Part shown: one piece after another, positions 51,965-62,163 of the stretch | Position numbering within the stretch: position 1 is the stretch's first letter | How the letters are laid out: each line of letters starts with the position of its first letter | Notes under the pieces: model-generated | Seen by the model: only the letters and a program-made list of their open reading frames with translations | Told to the model about the DNA's origin: nothing | Databases searched by the model: none | Translations under genes and position numbers: made by a program | NCBI GenBank assembly: GCA_009829735.1 | Contig: CM020619.1 | Location: 9,476,375-9,540,374 of the forward strand | Length of the DNA stretch: 64,000 bases | DNA from: Pyropia yezoensis | Taxonomy: Eukaryota; Rhodophyta; Bangiophyceae; Bangiales; Bangiaceae | Direction of reading: 5' to 3'

Positions 51965-53925
51965 TCACCCACCACCCACACCAGCAACGCACTCAACGTC
52001 TTGGACCTCATCACCGGCCTCACACCCAGACTCCTCAGCAGAGCCGCTGCCAGCTCCAGGCAGGGGTGAACCGGTGCTGCTGCCAAATACCGAAGGGTGT
52101 GAAGCGCCGCTGTCAGCGTCCTCGCCCCCTGACCCGTCCCCGGGAGGAGAATCCACCGCCGCGACGGCAAGATGCGCCGCCGCCTTCTTGCGCAGCTTGG
52201 CAGCGCGTTCGACTCCGTCGAGAGCGTCAAACATCTCGTCCCACGTGCCGCGACTAAACGTCTGCTGGGGGAGCACAAGGATGGAGTTCCGCAGCGGTTC
52301 GTCAGTGTGTTGAAGGTAGAGGTGTAGACGGGCCGAGTGGGAGTAGTGGAGAAGCGCGGGGGCAACGGCTAGACGCTCTAGGTCGTCAAGGTGACCAGCT
52401 CACAGTGCGCAAGGTCGCCGCGAACCACGAGAACGCCGCCGGCCGGAACGACAACACGTTCGGGAACGTGACCAACGGCAGTCGGCAGCTGCTGGTTCTG
52501 CCGGTGCACAACGAGGCTGCTGCCAGGGTAGACAATCACCGTAAAGCCATCCTCGCCCGCAGCTATAACAAAGAAGTTCTTGGGGCTCGGCGTCTGAAAG
52601 GCTTGTAGAGGCAGGTCCCCACCACCGCCCGCTTCTTCAACATCGGCGGGACCACCGCTGGTGGATTCAGGATGCGCCGGATCAGGAGAAGCTGGGAAAA
52701 TGGCCGCGTCAATGTGGGGGCGCTGCCTCGCCGCTTGCGAGGTCGTGAGCAGCACGCGAGAGCCCGACGCGGGAGTGCGAAGCTTGTGAATCTCGATGGT
52801 TCCTTGAACCGCTGCTGCGCCAGCCAGGACCTCGTGAGCCATCGCCGTCATAAGCATGTCGGACAGCAGCTTCAGACGGTAGGCCTCGTGTGCTGCCTTG
52901 TTCACCGCATCAGAAGACAGCCCCGAAAGCCGCATCATCATACGACCTTGGCCAGCCGCAAAAGCCTCAGCGTCCACGTCCTTGTCGTCCACGTTGTGAA
53001 TACGACCCCAAACCGGGTCGCCGTCAATATCCGCTTCGCCTGGAAACGTGTACATTACACGTCGAAGGAGGTCGCCGCAGGGACCTGCGTCGCACGCCAG
53101 CAGCCTGTCAACCGCGTCCCCGCCTGACAAGGTGACAGACCCTCCAGCTGCGGACACTTGAACGCCGCCACCGACTGGATCCGCATCCGACGTCCTGCCA
53201 CCTTGGTGGGCAGACGTCATGGCCCCAGAAAGCACCGTCCAATCGCGCTCGACCAGCTGTGTCCCACACTGCACCCGGCCAAGGCCAGCTGCCATACCAA
53301 CAGAGCTCGCTCTCGCTTGATCGGCCGACACACGGGGCTCGCCACTGGGTCCCGCAGCCGCCGACAATGCCTTGGCCAACTGCTCACCTCGCTGCGCAAT
53401 GTAGCCCACAGCCGCGTCGTGAATCCGCTGCCGCACTCGCAGCGGGATGAAGTCGCGACTGCGATGCTGCGTCGGTAGCAGCCGCGCGAACGGGGGAACG
53501 CCTTGGCCAGACGAGCCGCGGCGGCTGCCAGCTGGACCGGGCGCCAACGTGGCACGAAGAGTCTTGCAAGCATTTGTCATTCGAACGGGAATCTTGGGGA
53601 CGATATCCGCATAAAGCTCGTCAATCCCTTGTCCGGTGGACCGCCCACGTGGGGACACCTTGACCGACCGGGCGCGCCCAAATGGACGCCTATGGCGAGA
53701 AGAAGACCCGCCAGCCCGCCGACCGCCGACCGCCGGACGACGCGTCTTGACAGGACGCTCTCGACTCTCGACAATCGGGCGAGGCGCGCGGCCCGTGCGC
53801 TGGGGACGATGACGCCGGAGACCAGATGCTGCTTCGCCGCCAACGCCGTCGCCGTCCGAGCCGCCCAACTTGGCCGCATCATCGCCGCCGCCAGCTTCGT
53901 CACCGCCGCCACCTTCGATCTGCAT
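51965..53925 (-). pseudogene. 2-oxoglutarate/Fe(II) oxygenase-like protein, one frame change
   Basis: Starts at the ATG 53925 (MQIEGGGGDEAGG). The N-terminal half is Gly/Arg/Ala-rich with a basic patch. The C-terminal third shows the double-stranded-helix oxygenase pattern: RPHIDAAIF (HxD iron ligands), NFFVIAAGEDGFTVIVYPGS, VVPAGGVLVVRGDLAHCE (distal His). Then, after a one-base change of frame at about 52378-52400, HYSHSARLHLYLQ with the Arg expected to hold 2-oxoglutarate, and an acidic tail ending GVGGG at 51965. So the fold is nearly complete but the frame is broken once (or there is a sequencing error). Substrate is unknown: protein, nucleic acid and small-molecule hydroxylases share this pattern. 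Confidence 0.6.
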
Positions 53926-53927
53926 AG

Positions 53928-54280
53928 TGTAGCACAATAAGGAACCGGGTTAGTCCTGTCTCAGGGAACACTCACCAGGGGGGATCGACACACAAGTCAC
54001 CGGGAGGCCAAGGTTGCTGTCCTTGGAGCGCAGCCCACGGGACCATGATGGGAGCCCAAATGGGAGGGGTTTGTTGTCTCCCTAGCGTCGTCGGCGTTGT
54101 CGCCGCCGACCACACGATAATAACCCACGGAGACGCCACTAATTCCCCTCCCCTCCAATGCAGAAGTCCCTCGGCTATAAGTACCCTCCCGATACCATAG
54201 CCCCTATGAACCCGCTTGGCGGTGGGAGTGGTGGAAGAAACCCTCCGAGGATCTGTAACATAGGTAACCATATTACTACA
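53928..54280 (-). repeat. 3' LTR of element D (353 bp)
   Basis: Bounded by TGTAGCAC and TTACTACA. It is similar over most of its length to the LTR of A at 7969-8331. The left edge lies 2 bp upstream of the ATG of the oxygenase-like gene, in the same orientation. Confidence 0.87.
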
Positions 54281-54292
54281 TATCCCCCCCGT
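54281..54292 (-). promoter_or_regulatory. Polypurine tract of element D
   Basis: Minus strand ACGGGGGGGATA abuts the 3' LTR. Confidence 0.6.
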
Positions 54293-54804
54293 AGATTCGA
54301 ACCGTCCCCGGTCGAATGGCTTCGTATTTGAAGGTTGGAGCCGACACGTGTTCGATTTTCGAATACATGCCACGTAGAATCCGTGCGCGGAATTCGGAGC
54401 GAATTACCCGGACGGAGGCGATTGCATGTCGTCTCAATTCGGGTCCGAATTGCATGCGGCGTGACGCCCTGTCCCGATCCGGGATGGGGCGCGGCCGTGC
54501 CGCGCGTTCGGTTCCGAACGGTGATTGGGCGACCGCTGATTGGTGACCACAGATTTCTGTGAGCGGCTTGCGTGGTCCCCTACGGCGGGGATCCGCCGCC
54601 CGGCGGGTTGCGTGTCGTCACGTAGAGCCCTGCGCGGGGGTGCTCGCGCCGGGATCTCTTGCGGCGCGCGGCCCCGCGCGTGCGGGCACGGCGGCAGGTA
54701 GATAAGTTCGCCCGGGCACTCCGGTGCGGACGCGGTGGGGTTCCTCACCGCGTGCAGCGGACGACGTGCGGTTCTCCGCTCGTTGCTTGTTCCTCTTGGG
54801 CGCC

Positions 54805-57258
54805 ATGGGGGACCCCCCGGCGTCGTCGGAGGTGCTTGGTGAGGAAGTGTCAATCGGGGGGTCGATCGGGGACATCCCCGTGGCCAGTGCGGCGACTCTG
54901 GCGTATTTCGCCAGTTCGTCCGAGGAGGGCGAGCGAGCGCCGGCCCCGGCGACGGTTCCCTCGGCAACGGGGGAGCCGGATGCCATGGTTGTGGCGATGC
55001 CGTCGTCCGACGGGGGAGGTGCCTGGCCGATACCGGCGGGCGAAGCCGGCGGCGCCGCCGGGGGTCAGGGAGGACCCGCTCCGGTGGCCGAGTCAGGCGG
55101 CTGCGCACGCCCCGGGGACGGAGACGGAGGAGGCGGCGGGCAAGGCATCCCAGGCGGGGACGGCGCCGGCCAAGGCGTCCCAGGCGGTAACGGCGTCGGC
55201 CAAGGCGCTGCAGATGGGGGTGGGGGTGGTGAGCCCCGCGGAACCGCGGGGGAGGCATCGGGCTCCGGCAGTCCCGCCGGTGACGGCGGGACTCCGGCTT
55301 CGGGCTCCCGGACGGTGTCCTACGTATCGGGGGCGGCGCCCATGGTGGTCGACCGGGGCGTGGCTGGGGCGTTGATGACGTTGCCTCCGATCCCCCGGCT
55401 CCCCGGGGGGCGCCCCGCGGCTACAGCGGCGGGGTCCGCCGCTGTTTGCGAGGACCAGCCTCTCCTCCCGGGTCCGTCCCGGGTGGCCCCGTTTGCCGCG
55501 GGTGGGCCGGCCGAGTTTCCTCGGTCGCTCCCTGATCTAGTGGCGGGGGTCCGCCGGCTTTCCTTGGCCCCCCCCTTAGGCACCACAGGGGTCCTGGCCG
55601 TGGGGGCACCCACCGACGGCTCCGGGGTGGACGACGAGGTTGTTCGTCGGGTGCCGGATGCCCGGCCCGCGTCCCGTATGTTGGACTCCTCGTGGGCCTG
55701 CGAGCTCGCCCAGGTAGTCCGGTCGCCCGCGGCTCTTTGCGTGGAGCACCAGTGGGTACTGGCTCAGCCGGATGCCCGGCATGAGGTGTTGTGGCGCCAG
55801 CGCGTGGCACGCGCCAGCGGGGCGGTGATTCCGCCCGGCTTCGGTCGTTGTGACCTGGCGGCCCCGGCGTTGCCGCACGAGGGGTACTACCTCGATGCGG
55901 CCCGGGGGATCGTGGCGTCACAGGAACCTGTGGCGTTCGGTGTTCCCGTGCCTAGCACGGGTACCCTGCCCGGGTGGGACTACTACCCCGGGGATCCCCC
56001 CTACCTCTCTCTCACGGGGCCCTTTCCCCCGATGGCGGGCATGAAGTCCGCCTTCAGTTGGAGGCGGAACCACGGTATCGTGGCTGACGGGATGCGTACC
56101 GACATGACGTCGGCTTTGCAGACCGGTAACGGTCGCAGCCCCGTCCACACTCTGCTGCGCCCGACCGGGTGGCAGGAAGGGTGGGAACCCGCCCCGACTT
56201 TCCGGTTTGATACCGGGCCGTGCCTCCGGTATTTCGGAAGTGTGCTGGCGGAGTGCTCCGTCCACGTGCTCCAGGGAGTCTTCACCTTGGAGGTAACGCT
56301 GGGGCAGGTGTCTGCCTTCCTCCTGTCGGTTCGCCGACAGGGGCGTTTGTTCCACCTCCCCGACGGGGTCCGTCGGCACGTCCGCGAACTCGGCCCCGAG
56401 TCCGTTGCGGAGAGGACGGGATTGGGTCCCGAGTTAACCTCGCTGCTGGCCGTTCACGATGCCGTGAATTGGGTTGCGGTGGGAGGGTTGCCTCCCCACC
56501 ATGCGCCGCAGGCGGGGGTTCTCCCCATGCCTCGTCACTCGTTGCAGGTGCGCCGAGCCACCCCCGGTGAGGATGCTTACTTGGGGTGGGCATCCACCGA
56601 GTATGTAGCCGACCTGGGGATCCCCGTGGTCGTCCCCGACCCCAGCCAGGTGTTAATCCCCTGGTTTGGATCCGGTGCTCCGCTGGGGTCCCAGCGGCGG
56701 GGTCGCGAAGGGGACCCTGCCGCGGCGGGGTCTGGCCGGGCGGCAGTCCGCCGTCGCTCCTCCCGTCGGGAGGAGGCCGGGACTGCTCCCGCGGTTGCCC
56801 CTTCCCCGGCGCAGGCCGTCGTCCGGCCCGCCCTTCCGGGGCCCTCGCCCGAGCCCTGGGTTGCTTGGCGTGCGGCCATTGGGGCGCCGGTGGTTCCGCC
56901 GGTGACGGCGAGTGTCACGCACCCCCCTGGGTTAACCCTAGGTGGGTCCTGCTTGTTGTACGAGGGCGTGGACGCCTTCGCCGACCGAGTCCTCGGTGAA
57001 GACTTGCAAATCAGCTGGGGGGATGTCCCCCCGGCTGCAGCCTTGGCGGGTACCCTCCAAGTGCTAGGTGAGACCTTGGAGCGCCTCCAGGATTCCCTGG
57101 ACTCGGTTGACCGGGGGCATAGCACCCTGCTCGACCTGCGTTCCGCGGTCTGTGCCATCGTTGACCGACGTGACGCGGCGGAGAGTCTGAACTCGTCCGT
57201 CTACGCGATAACGCGTGAGTGGCCCCAGATACTGGGGCGTCCCCCTCCTCGGGGGTGA
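54805..57258 (+). CDS. Opposite-strand ORF of element D
   Basis: 818 codons from ATG 54805 (MGDPPASSEVLG). The N-terminal third is Gly/Ala/Pro-rich. A folded-looking region (FTLEVTLGQVSAFLLSVRRQ; LLAVHDAVNWVAV; YLGWASTEYVADLGIPVVV) follows, then a Pro/Ala/Arg linker and a C-terminal helical part (CAIVDRRDAAES; YAITREWP). The C-terminal half aligns closely with 3-911 of element A. The frame is complete even though the element around it has lost gag, and its long GC-rich frame differs in composition from pol. Family not recognised. Confidence 0.72.
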   Translation: MGDPPASSEVLGEEVSIGGSIGDIPVASAATLAYFASSSEEGERAPAPATVPSATGEPDAMVVAMPSSDGGGAWPIPAGEAGGAAGGQGGPAPVAESGGCARPGDGDGGGGGQGIPGGDGAGQGVPGGNGVGQGAADGGGGGEPRGTAGEASGSGSPAGDGGTPASGSRTVSYVSGAAPMVVDRGVAGALMTLPPIPRLPGGRPAATAAGSAAVCEDQPLLPGPSRVAPFAAGGPAEFPRSLPDLVAGVRRLSLAPPLGTTGVLAVGAPTDGSGVDDEVVRRVPDARPASRMLDSSWACELAQVVRSPAALCVEHQWVLAQPDARHEVLWRQRVARASGAVIPPGFGRCDLAAPALPHEGYYLDAARGIVASQEPVAFGVPVPSTGTLPGWDYYPGDPPYLSLTGPFPPMAGMKSAFSWRRNHGIVADGMRTDMTSALQTGNGRSPVHTLLRPTGWQEGWEPAPTFRFDTGPCLRYFGSVLAECSVHVLQGVFTLEVTLGQVSAFLLSVRRQGRLFHLPDGVRRHVRELGPESVAERTGLGPELTSLLAVHDAVNWVAVGGLPPHHAPQAGVLPMPRHSLQVRRATPGEDAYLGWASTEYVADLGIPVVVPDPSQVLIPWFGSGAPLGSQRRGREGDPAAAGSGRAAVRRRSSRREEAGTAPAVAPSPAQAVVRPALPGPSPEPWVAWRAAIGAPVVPPVTASVTHPPGLTLGGSCLLYEGVDAFADRVLGEDLQISWGDVPPAAALAGTLQVLGETLERLQDSLDSVDRGHSTLLDLRSAVCAIVDRRDAAESLNSSVYAITREWPQILGRPPPRG

Positions 57259-57660
57259 TGGACCTTACGGTCGTACGACTTATTGTGTGTCGTGTGTCGG
57301 TGGCCCTTATGGCCACCGGGAGGAGGGAATAAACCTGTTCTTGCTTTAGACATTATTTTTCCCTTGGTTCCAAGGTGTCAAAAAGCTCAGTCATCTCGGG
57401 TTCCGAAATTCGGAGCCCGAAATGTGGATGTCATGTCCTTACCCAAGGGCTATATGTTCACGGGACGTCGATGGGCAATCCGATTACGGATTCCACCTTC
57501 GAATTGTTTATCGTGTGATTACTCTCTCCCGGTATCGGGAGTTGGTTAATCCCCCTCATCCGATGCCCATCTTTGATGGGTGCTGGTATGGGCGAATAGG
57601 GGTTCCACTCTTCGGCTCTAAGCCTCACCCCCCCAACCGCAATCGGTATCGGGTGCCTTG

Positions 57661-60600
57661 TCACAGCAGTCTGTGGCGTCTCATGTAGGGCATGAGGAGG
57701 TGTCGAGGTATCTCAGACGCGGATTCCCACGTTGGTGCGTCGTATCCGACCCACAGTACCTTGACGTACCAGTCGCCTTGTGCCTTGGGGTCGGAGTGTC
57801 CGACGATGTCCTCGACCCGGTACGGAATGCCGTCGGGCCCGGTCGGCTCGGTCGACCGAGCCTGGGTCACTGCCTCTGGCAGGGGTTCAGCCGTTATCGG
57901 TTGCGGTTGCTCCGGCTTAGGTGCCGGTGTGACATCGTTCATGCTGATGCGTTGTACCTCCGTATCGGAGCGTAGGATAACCGAGTGTTCGTCTCGGTGG
58001 AGGATCTGATACGGACCCTTGACGGGTTGCATCAGCTTGTTGCCACGGAACCGTTGGTGGCGGACGTACACCCAGTCACCTGGGGTCAACGCGGAGTTGC
58101 GCACCCGTAACCGGGCGTCGAAGTTCTTCTTATATCGAAGTTGTGTACGGTCAAGGGCACCCTTCAACTTGGGAATCATCCACGACAGCTTGGATAGCCA
58201 AGCCAAGTGGATGCGCTCCGCCGGTCGACCCTTGGGGACATCGTACCGGGTGCACCTTCCCGGCGGAAGGGTGAGATTACCCACTCCGAGCGGCATGACC
58301 CACTCTAGTGGGGCAATGTTAGTTCTCCTGTGGGGCCTGGCGTTGTACGCCAGGGTTAGCACGGACAGGAGTCTGTCCCAAGTGTTCGTGTGCTCAGCCA
58401 CGTAACACTGCAACATCTTGACCAGTGTACGGTTGAACCGTTCCACTTGTCCGTTTGTTTGCGGGTGATAGTCGGATGTCCGACGCGGTTCGATGCCGAA
58501 CATGCCCATGACCTTCGTACAAAAGGAGGATGTAAGGTTAGCTCCGTTATCGGAGAGGAGCTGTGCCATCACGCCATAAGCGCTGATCCAGTGGTCGACC
58601 ACTGCGTTCATGATGGTGTATGCCTCATCGTTAGCGATGGCTACGGCTCGGGCCATCTTGGTGAACCGGTCAGTGATGACCGGGACATACCTGTTCCCCT
58701 CTACCAGTACCGGTAGAGGTCCGAGGATGTCGATGGCGACTTGCTCGTTGGGTCCATCAGGTGGGAAGAGCTTCATGGGGGTTGCCCTCCGATGAAGACT
58801 CATTCGATTCCTTGCACACGGATGGCACCCTCGGACATGGTCCGCAATGTCTATTGCCATTGCTGGCCAGTAGAAGAACCGCCTCATAGCGGCAAACATT
58901 CGCGACTCCCCCGGGTGACCGGCCGTCGGATTGTTGTGTTCCCGTATCATCACGGGTTGTCTAAGCGACACCGGCACGACAATCTGCTTCCGGCCATCGG
59001 CGGGTGCCCGCCGGTATATGAGGCCATCTTCATCTTCGGAGAAGTTGCCGGCAGTGCCCTCTAGCAGGTTCAGGCGGTGTCGCCTGCAGTCATCATCGTT
59101 GGCCTGTGCCTCGCAGAAATCCGCGAGGGTGAGTGGGGCCGCCGCGTCTGCCCGGGTATGGTCAACCATGCCCTGCGATGCGTTACCCACCACGCATACC
59201 GGTACCACCGGGATGTCCTCGTCAACGGGGCGCGTGTCTCCGCTTGGAGTATCCAAGCGGGAGAGGGCATCGCCCAAATGATGGGTTGCTCCGGATTTGT
59301 AAACAGTCCGGTAGTCGTGTTCGGCCATCTTGAGCCGCCACCGGGCAAGCCGGCCGTGGCTGTCTGAGTCCTTGTCACCAAGGTTCAGCAGCCAGCGGAG
59401 TGGTTCGTGATCCGAACGCACGATGAACCTGGTGCCTTCCAGGTAGGGTCTGAGCAGTTGAACTGCCCATAGCACTCCGAGGCACTCACGCTCGGTGGCG
59501 CTATAATTGCGCTCAGCCGGGTTGAGTGTCCGGCTGAAATAACCCACCGGGTGGAGCTCCGGCATGCATGCATCGTTACCGATGATGGCCTTACTCTGTA
59601 ATAGGGTACACCCGACTTGGGTATCGCATGCATCGACATCGATGACGAACGTCCCCTGCCGATGGGGCAGGGTGAGCACCGGGGGTGCTAGCAGTGCCTG
59701 CTTGAGCTTTTCGAAAGCCTCGGTCTCGAGGTTTGAGGGTGGCTGCAGCACTTTAGGTAAGGTGTTGCTAGTGAGAGCCGTTAGCGGCTTAGCGATCCGG
59801 GCGAAGTTCTTGACGAACCGCCGGTACACATTGCACATGCCCAGAAAGCTTTTGAGCTGTGTCTGGGTGGTTGGGTACTGTGCGTCCCGGAGCGCCCGTA
59901 TGTTGGCGTCGAGGACCCCGAGTTTACCGGGGGTGATTTGGTGACCCAAGTACTCGACCATCTTCTGAAAGAAGGCACACTTCTTTATACGCAGGGTTAC
60001 CCCGGCGTCCCTTAACAGGGTTAGGACTTCGTCAACGTGGGCGACATGGTCATCCATGTTGCGTGAGAAGACGATAACGTCATCGAGGTACACGAGGCAA
60101 TTGCGCCACTTCACTCCCGACAGGATTATGTCGATGGCCCGCTGGAATGTAGCGGGGGCATTGGAGAGCCCAAAGGGCATCCTTAGGAACTCATACACTC
60201 CACTATGGCAGACGAATGCCGTCTTGGGAGTGTCTTCCTCTGCCACTGGGATCTGCCAGTACCCGGCATTGCAGTCGATAGTGGTGAACACTGTCGCCTC
60301 TCCCAGGGAGTCAATGCACTCATCCATCCTCGGTAACGGGTATGAATCTTTCTTGGTAACCAAGTTAAGGCGTCGATAATCGATGCAGAACCAAGGAGTT
60401 TGATCCTTCTTCGGTGCGATGACAACTGGGGCACCCCATTCCGACATCGAAGGTCGGATTACTCGGGCGTCTTGCATACGCTTGACTTCCCCATCAACGA
60501 TATCTCGTTGGAGGGGCCCAGCCCGATGGGGTTGGGAGCGAGCTGGGCGCGCACCTGGTACCAGGTCGATACGATGTGGGGTTGCCCCAATCGTGCCCAA

Positions 60601-61224
60601 CGCTCCCCCCTTCCACATGCCTTCGTGCTTGGTCAGCATGCGTCGGACCTCCTGTTCCACCGAGGGGGGAAGGTGACGGAGGTTAGCCTCGGTCTCCACG
60701 GTCTCCTTGCTGTTGTCATCCGGAGGGTCGTCTCTGTTACCACAGGCTGCCGTCGGGTCCCCAGAAACTGGGGCCTCTCGGGCGGAGTCGTCCGTGACAG
60801 CCAAGGCTTCGAGGGGCTCTCCCGGGGCGTTCTCATGCTGAGAGAGGATATCCCCCTCGAAGGGTTCGGCGATGCCGATTCGGGTCCCCTTGGGGAGGAT
60901 GACCACCCGTCGACGGTAGTTAGCTACCACCACCGGAGTAGGGCATCCTACTGGCAGGTCGGTGAGGCCATTGGCCACCGTCAAGCCCTGGTGCTTGTAT
61001 GCCCGCAGGGTGGCGCGGACTTGGCAGACGCCTGCCAAGTCGCAGTTTACCCATACGACCGTCTCGGACATGGGCTCGAAGCGTGTCCGCTTAGCCAGCC
61101 GAAGTGGTTTCGGCTCCGAGTCGGCGTATGCCTCTGCCACGTTGACGTGGCTTCCGGACAACGTCAGGTTCCTGACGATTGCCGTTTGCCCTCTTGGGGT
61201 CTCGTCGGCCTCTTGGAACTCCAC
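57661..61224 (-). CDS. pol: pol of element D, N-terminal part missing
   Basis: 1187 codons from the region just after protease to the end: RT (YLDDVIVFS), RNase H (DVDACDTQVG; TERECLGVLW), integrase (HNNPTAGHP ... CHPCARNR; DILGPLPV; SDNGAN; HPQTNGQVERFNR) and chromodomain (YRVEDIVGH ... VLWVGYDAPTWE). Very close to A pol and almost identical to F. Broken at the element level. Confidence 0.92.
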   Translation of the reverse strand: MEFQEADETPRGQTAIVRNLTLSGSHVNVAEAYADSEPKPLRLAKRTRFEPMSETVVWVNCDLAGVCQVRATLRAYKHQGLTVANGLTDLPVGCPTPVVVANYRRRVVILPKGTRIGIAEPFEGDILSQHENAPGEPLEALAVTDDSAREAPVSGDPTAACGNRDDPPDDNSKETVETEANLRHLPPSVEQEVRRMLTKHEGMWKGGALGTIGATPHRIDLVPGARPARSQPHRAGPLQRDIVDGEVKRMQDARVIRPSMSEWGAPVVIAPKKDQTPWFCIDYRRLNLVTKKDSYPLPRMDECIDSLGEATVFTTIDCNAGYWQIPVAEEDTPKTAFVCHSGVYEFLRMPFGLSNAPATFQRAIDIILSGVKWRNCLVYLDDVIVFSRNMDDHVAHVDEVLTLLRDAGVTLRIKKCAFFQKMVEYLGHQITPGKLGVLDANIRALRDAQYPTTQTQLKSFLGMCNVYRRFVKNFARIAKPLTALTSNTLPKVLQPPSNLETEAFEKLKQALLAPPVLTLPHRQGTFVIDVDACDTQVGCTLLQSKAIIGNDACMPELHPVGYFSRTLNPAERNYSATERECLGVLWAVQLLRPYLEGTRFIVRSDHEPLRWLLNLGDKDSDSHGRLARWRLKMAEHDYRTVYKSGATHHLGDALSRLDTPSGDTRPVDEDIPVVPVCVVGNASQGMVDHTRADAAAPLTLADFCEAQANDDDCRRHRLNLLEGTAGNFSEDEDGLIYRRAPADGRKQIVVPVSLRQPVMIREHNNPTAGHPGESRMFAAMRRFFYWPAMAIDIADHVRGCHPCARNRMSLHRRATPMKLFPPDGPNEQVAIDILGPLPVLVEGNRYVPVITDRFTKMARAVAIANDEAYTIMNAVVDHWISAYGVMAQLLSDNGANLTSSFCTKVMGMFGIEPRRTSDYHPQTNGQVERFNRTLVKMLQCYVAEHTNTWDRLLSVLTLAYNARPHRRTNIAPLEWVMPLGVGNLTLPPGRCTRYDVPKGRPAERIHLAWLSKLSWMIPKLKGALDRTQLRYKKNFDARLRVRNSALTPGDWVYVRHQRFRGNKLMQPVKGPYQILHRDEHSVILRSDTEVQRISMNDVTPAPKPEQPQPITAEPLPEAVTQARSTEPTGPDGIPYRVEDIVGHSDPKAQGDWYVKVLWVGYDAPTWESASEIPRHLLMPYMRRHRLL

Positions 61225-61285
61225 GATACTCCGGCCCGGCCGAATGGCTGCAACGTGAACGTTGATATACGAACACCCTGGGATA
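59930..61285. repeat. Left arm of a large inverted repeat (D against F)
   Basis: Reverse complement of 62640-64000 with very few differences; encoded residues agree except at isolated sites. The right arm runs off the window, so the true arm is at least 1.36 kb and may reach 3.6 kb or more. The arms are separated by about 1.35 kb. Confidence 0.9.
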
Positions 61286-61416
61286 CACCATCGCCCCTAT
61301 GAACCCGCTTGGCGGTTGGAAGAGGTGGAAGTAGCCCTCCGAGGATCTGTAACATAGGTAACCATATTACTACACCCTCACAACCGTGGGTTACCCTTCA
61401 CGGTGTGAGCGTCAAT

Positions 61417-61433
61417 CCCCTGCTGCTCCACCA
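61417..61433 (-). promoter_or_regulatory. tRNA primer-binding site of element G
   Basis: Same 17 nt as in A, B, C and E, one base from the LTR edge at 61435. The 42 bp to its left look like the start of a leader and end where element D begins, so D may have inserted into the leader of G. Confidence 0.75.
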
Positions 61434-61434
61434 A

Positions 61435-62163
61435 TGTGGCAAGACGGTGCCCCGGGTAGCCGGGGGCCGTAACACAAGAGGAGGCGTGAAGCCTACGCCC
61501 GTTGCTTCAGTGCCTTAGACAAAGGCAAGTAAACAGTACAAAGCATATCACCTTTAGACCTACCGATCCAGGGGTGAGATCGAGGGGCCGGCGGCTGCCA
61601 AGTGACTATAAGGTCACTCGCCGCCGGCAGGGGCGAGATTGGGACCCCAATCTGGCGGCGGAAGACCCGCAGATTGGGGCCGGCCTCTCGCCAATTCCCT
61701 CCAGAACGATAATAGAATTGAGAACCCTCCAGACGATAAAATACCATTGAGAGCCCTCCAATGCGGCAATTAAACATGTAATTAGGCGGGCCCCCAAAGG
61801 TTGTGGGGGAGGGGTATCGAATCACCCGCCCTGGGGTGAGTGGGGCCCGAAAGGAATCCCAACGGGGAGGCGGATCGCGCCCCTTCCCTCGGGTGCCCCT
61901 GCTGCGGCTTTGCCTGCGGCGTCCGGGGCCAATCAGGAGACAGGGCGCGCCGCCCCGGATTCGGGTGCTCGCGCCATGCCTCGACGGCTCCCACCGCTGC
62001 CACCGTATTGGAGGGGGACGGGTGGAGCGATCCGCGCCTCTGGCCCCACGTGGGGGAACGAGGGGGCGGAGCCAGCGCGGGGGTTACGCTTCTTGCGGCC
62101 GCCGGGGTGCGCGGGGGCGTCGTGGGCGACGGGAGGCTGGATCTGCCCCCCTTATATGCCACA
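61435..62163 (-). repeat. 5' LTR of element G (729 bp), rest of element not seen
   Basis: Starts TGTGGCA beside the primer site and ends TGCCACA, a perfect 7-bp inverted match. The sequence is unrelated by eye to LTRs of A-E. Beyond its right edge pol of F begins. The gag and pol of G are not visible on the left, where D intervenes. Confidence 0.65.

Larger units (their letters stand above)
53928..61374 (-). mobile_element. Element D: broken A-family Ty3/gypsy element
   Basis: 3' LTR, polypurine tract, intact opposite-strand ORF and most of pol are present, and the right end finishes in LTR sequence. Gag and primer site are absent, so the element is broken by at least one large loss. The two flanks show no matching target duplication (CATAG against CCCTC) and the LTR pieces differ at several sites, so it is not a simple recent insertion. 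Confidence 0.85.
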
